DNA of 64,000 nucleotides. Source: Candidatus Woesearchaeota archaeon. Its GTDB lineage: Archaea > Nanobdellota > Nanobdellia > Woesearchaeales > GW2011-AR4. Below the pieces are notes generated by a model. The model ran no database searches. It had not been told where the DNA came from and saw only the letters and a program-made list of their open reading frames with translations. A program made the position numbers and the translations under genes. The stretch is from NCBI GenBank assembly GCA_016187465.1, contig JACPJQ010000002.1:186001-250000 (forward strand), written 5' to 3'. How positions within the stretch are numbered: position 1 is the first letter of the stretch; the number at the start of each line of letters is the position of its first letter. This document shows, piece by piece, positions 34,271 to 41,794 of the stretch.

Positions 34271-37104
34271 TTTAACCTCAGCTTTGAAGTCAGGTCAAGG
34301 AAGATAGCCTGCGGATTGATATTTGTAAACTGGGTGCCCTGTGCAAGCACGTAATACTGGTTGCCTTCCTTTTGGCATGTTATGCCAGAAGCAAAGTCTT
34401 TAATTGCACGATCGTATGATTCAACAAATCCGCAGATGTCATCTTCAAATCCCGAGTATCGTATTACCATATTCTTGAAGCTGGTTCCCTCAACAGAGCC
34501 GATAATTGACTTTGATCCTTGCTGCGTCATGTACAGCCTGTCAAACCTTTTTAGGCCTATCGAGTAAGACTCGTCATACGGAGGCTGCTGGACAAGCCTC
34601 TTAATTGCCTCGATTACGTCCCTTATCTGATTCTTGATGAATGCTGTGAATTCGGCTGTCCATGACGGGTCTTGCTGCTGAGGAACCACTATGGCCGAGG
34701 GGCTGAAGATTATGCTCTTCAATTTCTTGTTGTTCCATACCTTGTTTGTTAAATCACAGGAGTGGTACCTGCCATCAGCAGCCAATCCGCTGTTGCAGTT
34801 CTTGATTCCAAAGAGGTTAAGGGTTTTTGGCAAAACCAATTCAAAATCCTTGTTTAGTGAAGATCCGATTACGATTTTGCCTGAGGTCTGCAAAACGCAA
34901 AAGTTGTTTGTATTTAAGTCTGTAATAAGACTGAGCACTGCGTCGTTTGTGCTTGTGAGGTATTGAAGCTTGTTTAAAGTGTTTTCCTTGTTGTCGCAGA
35001 AAAGGGTGTAATCACCGCCGGTCATGCTGTCCTTTAGTCCCAATAAGGTTGATGCCACAAGCATTGTCCTTGTTGTCCAAGTTCCGTTGTCGCAGAAATT
35101 GTCATCAATATAAGTGTCTGGCTCAATGCAGTGAAGCGGTGTGCCTTTGGGGATATCTGAGATGCATTGGCTCGAGATTGAACAGAACCCGCATGGTCTT
35201 CCATCAGGGCAGTCTTTCTTTTCTGCAGGCAACCACTCTCCATTGATGCATCTGGATCCGTTTGTCGGCGGCGATGACGGATTTGCAAGCTGGTTTCCGA
35301 TGCAGACTGTGCCGTTCCAGCATTGTGTTTGGGAGCAGCATTCGGCAAATTGTGTTGTGTTTGGCGCTGAACTCAAAGGGCTGAAGCTAAGATGTGTTTT
35401 GACGATGCCCTTTGTCGGAAGCCATTTTTCGGTATACGAGCAGTAATAGCTGTTGCCCGGGTCTGCGAAACAATAATTATGATTTGTTACTAAAGCGTTG
35501 CTGGTATGCTGATCCGCCAATGTCAGAACATAGTCGTTATTCTCATTAAAAATTGATTTATCTATTGCGCAACCATGGAACTCGCCCTTGTAGTTTATTA
35601 CTGAATTGTCTGTGACACCAGCAAAATCAATGCTAACGACAGGTTCACTGCCCCAGCACCCCCCTGTTCCGTTCGGATCATTGTAATATTCATCTTCATC
35701 GTCATTTTCGCTGCAGCATTTTGTCCCTGTCCATGTAAGCCCCGCCCCTTTGCAAGTGGCTTTGTTTCTGTTGATTAATGGTATATTTTTTATTTGAGAG
35801 TTTGGAACATCAAGGTCTGTGACAAATTTGCCGTCGGACGTGCAGTAATGAGTAGTACCTCCTTCACCTGCAACTGCCCTTCCTGTAATTTTATTTTGGC
35901 TGTTGTAGACAACTGACGATGTGATGGATGATGTTGCCCCGGCAGGGCATTGTTTATAGTCGGGAATGTCGTAATAGCGATCGGGAGGATCAAGAGGAAT
36001 CAGCTGCAATCCGAGCTGCTGCCTGATCTGGTTATATTCATCGATAACCACGTATTCTTTGGGATCTTGGGAATCATAATTAGAACCGATGTAGGAATCT
36101 TCCAATGCTATTTTGCGCGCACAAAGCTCATCCCTGATGGCAGATGAAGCGCAATTGTCTCCTTGTGCTATCGTGCCGCTGGGACATCCGCATTGAGATG
36201 CTCTATTAACCAAAGCGCCTGAATCGCAATATAATGGTTTATTTGCGCTGCATTGGGAATGTGATGTTCCGTCGCTGCACAATACCGATGCCGATGCCGT
36301 GCAATTGTCTCCTTGTGCTGTTGCACCGCTGGGACATCCGCATTGAGATGCTCTATTAACCAAAGCGCCTGAATCGCAATATAATGGTTTATTTGCGCTG
36401 CATTGGGAATGTGATGTTCCGTCGCTGCACGTTTGTACAGATCCGCCCGTTGTACGCCTTTGTCCTCCGTCATTTGAATTGCAAAAACCATCTCCGCAAC
36501 ATTCAACAATTGAGTTCATGCCGCTGCCTATGCATACGTATTCATGGGTGTTCCCGCCTATAGTCACTGGGATTTTCCAAAAAGTGCCATCGCATTTTAT
36601 CAATTTTAGCCCATCTGATAGATATTCTGTATCAGAACATCCTATATAGGTTATCCTGCCTTTACTTTCTGAAGGCACTATCCATTTAGCTTTGCCCGCC
36701 TGGTCTATATTGCACAAAATACCGGAAGGGCTTATTGTACCGCAATCACCAGCGTCATCACCGCAGCATCTGCCCTTGGGGTTCCAGTCAGTTCCTGCAA
36801 TACATGCGCAAGCTCCGCCTGAGCCATCCGGGTCAGTTTCTTGAGGTATAGTATCTGATACCGATCCGCAACTGCAGCTTCCGGTATTCTTGCATTTACT
36901 CTCTGAAAGATAGTATGCAAATTCGCTGGGATCCAGTTCTCCAAATCCTGCCTTGATATCCCCTGCCCTATAGCATCCTGCACTTTGTATCTGGCATGGG
37001 GGAGGTGGCGGGGGTGGAGATGATGCTGCAATAGCATAACTCGGCAATAAAGAAGATATTATTGTGAATAGCAATAATGCCTTAAGCATTGAAAAATCTG
37101 GCAT
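34267..37104 (-). CDS. Large secreted Cys-rich protein
   Basis: 945 aa with an N-terminal signal sequence (MLKALLLFTIISSLLPSYAIA) followed by a proline run. Roughly 60 Cys form many small modules. Two of them are near-identical repeats (CSDGTSHSQC..CDSGALVN..CGCPSG) encoded by the 130-bp DNA repeat at 36151-36430. ITGRAV occurs at about residue 406. There is no obvious C-terminal anchor. GAGGT about 7 nt before the ATG supports the start at 37104. It is the first gene of the leftward surface operon. Function unknown; probably extracellular. Confidence 0.75.
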   Translation of the reverse strand: MPDFSMLKALLLFTIISSLLPSYAIAASSPPPPPPPCQIQSAGCYRAGDIKAGFGELDPSEFAYYLSESKCKNTGSCSCGSVSDTIPQETDPDGSGGACACIAGTDWNPKGRCCGDDAGDCGTISPSGILCNIDQAGKAKWIVPSESKGRITYIGCSDTEYLSDGLKLIKCDGTFWKIPVTIGGNTHEYVCIGSGMNSIVECCGDGFCNSNDGGQRRTTGGSVQTCSDGTSHSQCSANKPLYCDSGALVNRASQCGCPSGATAQGDNCTASASVLCSDGTSHSQCSANKPLYCDSGALVNRASQCGCPSGTIAQGDNCASSAIRDELCARKIALEDSYIGSNYDSQDPKEYVVIDEYNQIRQQLGLQLIPLDPPDRYYDIPDYKQCPAGATSSITSSVVYNSQNKITGRAVAGEGGTTHYCTSDGKFVTDLDVPNSQIKNIPLINRNKATCKGAGLTWTGTKCCSENDDEDEYYNDPNGTGGCWGSEPVVSIDFAGVTDNSVINYKGEFHGCAIDKSIFNENNDYVLTLADQHTSNALVTNHNYCFADPGNSYYCSYTEKWLPTKGIVKTHLSFSPLSSAPNTTQFAECCSQTQCWNGTVCIGNQLANPSSPPTNGSRCINGEWLPAEKKDCPDGRPCGFCSISSQCISDIPKGTPLHCIEPDTYIDDNFCDNGTWTTRTMLVASTLLGLKDSMTGGDYTLFCDNKENTLNKLQYLTSTNDAVLSLITDLNTNNFCVLQTSGKIVIGSSLNKDFELVLPKTLNLFGIKNCNSGLAADGRYHSCDLTNKVWNNKKLKSIIFSPSAIVVPQQQDPSWTAEFTAFIKNQIRDVIEAIKRLVQQPPYDESYSIGLKRFDRLYMTQQGSKSIIGSVEGTSFKNMVIRYSGFEDDICGFVESYDRAIKDFASGITCQKEGNQYYVLAQGTQFTNINPQAIFLDLTSKLRLK
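36151..36430 (-). repeat. Duplicated 130-bp coding repeat, 150-bp period
   Basis: 36151-36280 and 36301-36430 differ at only a few bases and keep the frame. Each encodes one Cys-rich module of the 945-aa secreted protein. This indicates recent duplication. Confidence 0.85.
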
Positions 37105-37218
37105 ATTTTTTACCTCTTTTTAAGTTGTTTACACTTATTTAATATTAGTATTTAAAAGTTTCCACTAACCCAGTTGATTACAACAAAATTTAATAACAGG
37201 CTCAAAGTTACGTGTTTT

Positions 37219-37557
37219 ATGCAAGGGGCGTATCTGATTGGTCATGTTGAAACTAAAGACAAAAAACTCCTTAAGTCTGCAAGTTCCATAAGGGCTGCAA
37301 TATGTAAAGTATGCGGGGTTATGGGGTTTAGGATAGTCGGAGAAAAATGTTACACTTTTGATGCCCCCCCTGGCGTCACTTATTGTTTTATACTTTCGCA
37401 GTCACACTTTATCATACACACCTGGCCTGAAGAGAGCAAGATTTTTTTTGACCTTTTCACTTGCGGCGAAGAGGTAAACGCGGAAAGGCTTATTGAAACT
37501 ATTTCAAAAGAATTCAAAGGCAAAGTGGGGAAAATAAGGAGGATAGGGTATAAATGA
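37219..37557 (+). CDS. speD: S-adenosylmethionine decarboxylase-like (SpeD/SpeH) proenzyme
   Basis: About 112 aa (the frame opens at TTG 37174). ATG 37219 (MQGAYLIGHVET) fits the family N-terminus and lies a suitable distance after the TATA-like GTATTTAAAAG at 37149-37159. The core LSQSHFIIHTWPE and DLFTCGEE keep the Ser that becomes the pyruvoyl group (S77 in the long frame), catalytic H82 and C97. The residue before the Ser is Gln, not the usual Glu. AdoMet decarboxylases feed the spermidine synthase. SpeD-family proteins with arginine or ornithine decarboxylase activity are also known, so substrate is open. The stop overlaps the next start (ATGA). Confidence 0.82.
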   Translation: MQGAYLIGHVETKDKKLLKSASSIRAAICKVCGVMGFRIVGEKCYTFDAPPGVTYCFILSQSHFIIHTWPEESKIFFDLFTCGEEVNAERLIETISKEFKGKVGKIRRIGYK

Positions 37558-39152
37558 AAAAGCCCGAGTATCTTTCTCCCCATTATTTTATTATTTTCCT
37601 TACAATGTTCTCCACTGGCTTGGCAAGCTTGCTTTATGAAATTGTTTTGCTTTCTATTGTTGTTACGATAGTCGGCGCAACTGAAGTGTCTGCTGCAATT
37701 GTTATCGCTTCTTTCCTGCTCGGGCTTGCACTGGGGGCTTTGATTGGTGGCAATCTGACAAAGAAAGCCCTGCCATTTGTAAAGATTCTGATGGGTATTG
37801 AAATTTTAATAGCCCTGTTTGGATTCCTTTTTCTAGGCGTAATAACAAAATTAACGGGTCTCGGGATAACGACAAACTTGATTTTTTGGATTATGATAGC
37901 TGCTTTGCTAATCCCAACAACCCTCATGGGGATGGAGATCCCTGTGGCGGTAAAAATTTTGGAGCAGTTCGGAAGCAAAAGCCCGACCGGATTTGTTTAT
38001 TTTTCAGACACCTTGGGGGGGGTTATCGGGGCATTGTTTGCTGGCATATTTTTCATACCGTTTTTAGGGTTCCATGGGGCAATGTATTTTGGAGGCTTTC
38101 TTAACCTTTTGACATTTATTTTAGCTACAAGGATAGGCAAAAAAAGGAACATAATTTTTTTAGCGGCTATCCTGGCCGTTTTCATTTTTGGCACAGGCTA
38201 TATTTTTGCCTCAAAGCCTTTTTTCGATGAATTAAAACTTGATTTTTTGGACTCTTTCTATTCTTTGGGCTCGTTGTTTTCAGAGACATATTTCACAGAA
38301 ACTGTTTATTCTTTTATAAGCCCGTTTCAGCATATAGTCATTCTTAAATCCCCCTATTACGGCTATCAGCTTGTTTTAGACGGCAAGATACAAATATCCG
38401 ACAAGGAGTCAATAAAGTACCATGAATACCTTGTTCTGCCTGCAATAGCCGCGCATCCAAGCCCAAAAAGCGTTTTAGTTATAGGGGGAGGGGATGGAGG
38501 GGCATTACACCAATTGCTGAAGCTGAATCTTACAAGAATAGACCATGTCGAGTTGGACAAACAAGTCATAGAAATATCAAAGAAATATTTAAAAAATGTC
38601 CACAGGGGCGCTTTGGACGACAAAAGGGTCAACCGCATTATCATGGATGGGAGAAGGTATGTAACGCAAGCCCCGGATGGGACTTATGATGCAATAATTA
38701 TCGACCTTCCCGATCCAAAAAAGCTGGAGGTTATGCCACTTTACACAAAAGAATTCTATGAACAGATTAAAAGAATCCTAAGCAAAGACGGCTTTGCGGT
38801 TACACAAGCTGACTCGCCTTATTACTTTCTTGAAGGATATGCCTCAATTTACAAGACTATGAAATCCGTTATGCCGCAGACTTTCCCTTATGTGTTCCCG
38901 GGCTCAGCATCCGGCTCAATCGGCTACATAATATCTGGAAAAAGTACTGACCCGAGAATTGTTAGAAATAAGAATACTGAGGGAGTGTGGTATTCCCCTC
39001 CCGACAACGAATTCCTTTTTAAGTTTCCGAAATTTTTGCAGAATTATTTTGATAACAACACTATCCAGATTTCGACTGACGAAAACCCAATAGTGCATGT
39101 TTATATGCAAAACAATTATTATTTTAGAGGGCTTGCTGATAAAGAAGAGTAA
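37554..39152 (+). CDS. Spermidine synthase-like protein with N-terminal membrane domain
   Basis: 532 aa. Residues about 10-215 hold seven or so transmembrane helices (LYEIVLLSIVVTIVGATEVSAA and following), resembling the membrane domain found in some bacterial spermidine synthase-like proteins. Residues about 235-500 are an aminopropyltransferase/SpeE-like domain: YQLVLDGKIQIS, YHEYLVLPAIAAHP, VLVIGGGDGGALHQLL, DHVELDKQVIEISKKYL, DAIIIDLPDPKK. The catalytic Asp region reads DLPDP, close to DSSDP. Coupling to the SpeD-like gene supports a polyamine role at the membrane, but the product cannot be known from sequence. Confidence 0.82.
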   Translation: MKKPEYLSPHYFIIFLTMFSTGLASLLYEIVLLSIVVTIVGATEVSAAIVIASFLLGLALGALIGGNLTKKALPFVKILMGIEILIALFGFLFLGVITKLTGLGITTNLIFWIMIAALLIPTTLMGMEIPVAVKILEQFGSKSPTGFVYFSDTLGGVIGALFAGIFFIPFLGFHGAMYFGGFLNLLTFILATRIGKKRNIIFLAAILAVFIFGTGYIFASKPFFDELKLDFLDSFYSLGSLFSETYFTETVYSFISPFQHIVILKSPYYGYQLVLDGKIQISDKESIKYHEYLVLPAIAAHPSPKSVLVIGGGDGGALHQLLKLNLTRIDHVELDKQVIEISKKYLKNVHRGALDDKRVNRIIMDGRRYVTQAPDGTYDAIIIDLPDPKKLEVMPLYTKEFYEQIKRILSKDGFAVTQADSPYYFLEGYASIYKTMKSVMPQTFPYVFPGSASGSIGYIISGKSTDPRIVRNKNTEGVWYSPPDNEFLFKFPKFLQNYFDNNTIQISTDENPIVHVYMQNNYYFRGLADKEE

Positions 39153-39159
39153 TCATAAA

Positions 39160-40200
39160 ATGCAGAAACGGCGCTGGCAATCCTTGGATATAGTAAAATC
39201 TGTTGGAGTTCTCTTGATGATTGTGCTTCATGTCATTATATGGTGGTATATCCCTTTAGATTATGGTGGAAGTAAAATCCAAGACCGCTTTTATTTTTTC
39301 GTACCTTTCTTAAAATTCATTGGCCTGTTTGTTATAATCCTGCCTATTACAGCTGGCGCATCGTTAAGATTTTACCTCGGGAAAAAAACTAAACTCGGGA
39401 AAGGGGGCTTAGTAAAGATCGCTGGCAGGTCGATTTTTCTGATTTTGCTGGGTTATTTAATGAATTTTCTGGCTTTTGGCCACGAGGAATTTTTCGATTG
39501 GGATGTTCTGCAGTTTATTGGGGTTGGTTTCTTAATTTTGGCGTTTATGTATAATTATTTTCACACCAGCCTTATGTGGGCTATTGGAGTTGTTGTTTTG
39601 TTTTCCGCCCCGCACTTAAGAGTATTGCTTGACAGCTTGAAGCTTAATTATTTTGTTGCAGTCCTAATAAGCAACAATGAAGGGACTTTTTTCTGGCCAT
39701 TCTTCCCTTGGTTTTCGTTTTTAGTTTACGGTTTCTTAATAGCTGACATCTATATTAAGCACAAGAATAAGAAGAAAATTTATTCGACATTAGTGATTGT
39801 AAGCATTTTTATTTTAATTGTTGCATTGTACAAGAATGAATTATTTTTTCGCGACATCGTAACAAATATTTGGGGGCCAGGTATATTTCAAGCTACGACA
39901 TTAACTTTATTAGGAGACATAAGCATATTCAATTTGCTTTTGGTTTTTTCAGATATATTTTTGAAAAAATTAAAAAGGTCAAAATTTGGGTTTTTAAACA
40001 CATTCAGCAGAGGAATACTTTGGATATATGTATTGCACATTATAATTGGATATCATCTTGTGGATATTATGCAAAGATATGTTTCTGACAAGGTTTATGT
40101 AATGATTATTACAATGCTTATCTTGTTTTTTATAGCATATTTGATTGGAGTGCTTGTTGTTTGGTTAAGGGGCAAAAACAATATGATAACTACAGATTAA
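39160..40200 (+). CDS. Multi-pass membrane acyltransferase-like protein (DUF1624/HGSNAT-like)
   Basis: About 346 aa starting MQKRRWQSLDIVKSVGVLLM. This start resembles the R-x-x-SLDxxRG opening of DUF1624 and acyltransferase-3 families, with a His in MIVLHVIIWW as in those families. Some ten hydrophobic segments follow. GASLRFYLGKK after the third helix is a typical DUF1624 element. The frame opens at 39097 inside the preceding gene; ATG 39160, 8 nt after its stop, is preferred. It may acylate surface sugars or lipids; substrate unknown. Its 3' end overlaps the convergent RNase P gene by 11 nt. Confidence 0.6.
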   Translation: MQKRRWQSLDIVKSVGVLLMIVLHVIIWWYIPLDYGGSKIQDRFYFFVPFLKFIGLFVIILPITAGASLRFYLGKKTKLGKGGLVKIAGRSIFLILLGYLMNFLAFGHEEFFDWDVLQFIGVGFLILAFMYNYFHTSLMWAIGVVVLFSAPHLRVLLDSLKLNYFVAVLISNNEGTFFWPFFPWFSFLVYGFLIADIYIKHKNKKKIYSTLVIVSIFILIVALYKNELFFRDIVTNIWGPGIFQATTLTLLGDISIFNLLLVFSDIFLKKLKRSKFGFLNTFSRGILWIYVLHIIIGYHLVDIMQRYVSDKVYVMIITMLILFFIAYLIGVLVVWLRGKNNMITTD

Positions 40201-40816
40201 ACATCAAAGATTCATTTATCTTTTTCCCATCCATCCCAAGCATTGCAAACAAACTTGCTATGTCATGCGGCGCCCTCAGCTCAAACGGATTCCCTGAAAA
40301 AGATGCGATTATTGTTTTTGTCTTATATTTACGGCATAATGCTATATTCTGCATCATTCTTCCCATTATTAAAGATGCGGTTTCGGGTTTTTTGTTTAAT
40401 ATTGAGCTGTAAGAAAATCCGACAGCAATATTATTTTTCCTTGCCAGCTCGCATAATATATGGTTCAGCCCGGATGCCCTCTGGTGCAGGTAGTCTTTTC
40501 TTGGTGATTCTTCAAACCCGTAAATAAGCTTTATTTTTTTGCTCTCGATTAAAAACCGGTCATTGTCCGAGCTTCTAGCCACAAGCAGCTTTGAGTGGTG
40601 CATAGCCATATTTATATTTTTTTGGTTGACTATAAGCCCGGTTTCTATGTCTATTTTTTTATGCTTTAGTGATTGAATTTTTTCCAAAATTTCTTTTTGA
40701 CTGCTGCCAAATTCATACAGAAAATATAATTTTTTGATGCTAATCTTGGAGGCTACCTCAACAAACTCTGCCTCGTTATTATTTGGAATAACTATATCGC
40801 TGAACATAGCAGTCAA
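40190..40816 (-). CDS. rnp3: Ribonuclease P protein component 3 (Rpp30)
   Basis: 208 aa matching archaeal Rpp30. It has ASGLNHILCELARKNNIAVGF, LIMGRMMQNIALCRKYKTKTIIASF and PFELRAPHDIASLFAMLGM. It is a TIM-barrel-like subunit that supports the catalytic RNA in tRNA 5' processing. It appears monocistronic. MFSDIVIP at 40807 is an alternative start. Confidence 0.88.
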   Translation of the reverse strand: MTAMFSDIVIPNNNEAEFVEVASKISIKKLYFLYEFGSSQKEILEKIQSLKHKKIDIETGLIVNQKNINMAMHHSKLLVARSSDNDRFLIESKKIKLIYGFEESPRKDYLHQRASGLNHILCELARKNNIAVGFSYSSILNKKPETASLIMGRMMQNIALCRKYKTKTIIASFSGNPFELRAPHDIASLFAMLGMDGKKINESLMFNL

Positions 40817-40843
40817 TATCTATGATTTTTATTTAAAGTTATT

Positions 40844-40865
40844 GTTCCACAGGAAACCGAGGAGG
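40844..40865 (+). promoter_or_regulatory. ORB-like sequence upstream of tbp
   Basis: GTTCCACAGGAAACC followed by GAGGAGG resembles the archaeal origin recognition box (inverted TTCC..GGAA core, then a G-rich tail). It lies in the rnp3-tbp divergent gap, about 12.7 kb from cdc6. It may be an Orc1 site or a chance match. Confidence 0.4.
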
Positions 40866-41054
40866 CATGATTTTTTAAAAGTCTATGTCTGAATAATTCT
40901 GTTTAAAAACAAAAGTATTTATAAATAAAAGGGCTTTTTAAATATTTATAAATAAAACATATAAACTAAGCTTAATAAAGTCCTTAAATAGCAATCGGGG
41001 GTGTTTTAGGGCTTTATCAGCTGAAAATGGTTAAATTTTTGGAGTGTGATTCAA

Positions 41055-41609
41055 ATGGTTAAGAAAGAAACTAAGAGAGATATAAAAGTTGTCAATATAG
41101 TTGTTTCTACGTCTTTAAAGCATGACATACCGCTTGAAAAGATGGCAGCAACCCTAAGCAATACAGAATACAATCCGGAGCAGTTTCCCGGGCTTGTAAT
41201 AAGGATTAAGGAGCCTAAAACGTCTGCATTGATATTCAGCTCTGGTAAGGTTGTGTGCACCGGAGCCCGCTCTATGGACAAGGTAGAGGAAAGCATAAAG
41301 AAGATAATAAAGAGCCTGGAGAAGATAAACGTCAAGATAACTGTGAAGCCGGAAATAAAGATACAGAACATTGTGGCTTCGGGCTCTGTCGGGATGGACC
41401 TCAACCTTAACACTTTGGCTATGAAGCTGGAAAACACAGAGTATGAGCCGGAGCAGTTTCCTGGTTTGGTTTACAAGCTTGCGGCTGCAAAGGCGACATT
41501 CTTGCTGTTCAGCAACGGCAAAGTTGTATGCACAGGGACAAAAAGCGAGAAGGAAGTCCATGCTGCCCTTGACAAATTGATTGAGAACTTAAAAAGGGTC
41601 AAGGCTTAA
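41055..41609 (+). CDS. tbp: TATA-box-binding protein
   Basis: About 184 aa with the two imperfect saddle repeats: KVVNIVVSTSLKHDIPLEKM..TEYNPEQFPGLVIRI and KIQNIVASGSVGMDLNLNTL..TEYEPEQFPGLVYKL. Each ends in SSGKVVCTGARS or SNGKVVCTGTKS. It recruits TFB and RNA polymerase at promoters. A GTG at 41046 is in frame, but GGAGTGTGAT upstream places the ribosome-binding site correctly for ATG 41055. Two TATA-like sequences near 40914-40955 are probable promoters. Confidence 0.97.
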   Translation: MVKKETKRDIKVVNIVVSTSLKHDIPLEKMAATLSNTEYNPEQFPGLVIRIKEPKTSALIFSSGKVVCTGARSMDKVEESIKKIIKSLEKINVKITVKPEIKIQNIVASGSVGMDLNLNTLAMKLENTEYEPEQFPGLVYKLAAAKATFLLFSNGKVVCTGTKSEKEVHAALDKLIENLKRVKA

Positions 41610-41710
41610 TTTTTTATTTTATCTTTTGATTTATGTATCGACTTGGGGTGGTTTGGGAAATGATTCATTGCTATCGCTCTAAAAAGAGTGCCGCTTAAAC
41701 TATAGTCAAC

Positions 41711-41740
41711 CACTGGACATCCCTGCCTAAAATATTTAAA
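41711..41740 (+). promoter_or_regulatory. mcm promoter with replication-type box
   Basis: CACTGGACATCCC (41711-41723) followed by TGCC and TATA-like AAAATATTTAAA. It is nearly identical over 29 nt to the promoter of the radA operon. A GCGTGC..GCACGC hairpin lies in the leader just before the ATG at 41795. Confidence 0.65.
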
Positions 41741-41794
41741 GGATAAAAACAAGAGAGTTGAAAGCGAGCGTGCTATAACTCGCACGCATTTACC

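Noticed and set aside
41046-41054. GTG start for TBP at 41046
   Set aside because: It would overlap the ribosome-binding sequence that fits ATG 41055, and TBP homologues start near that ATG.
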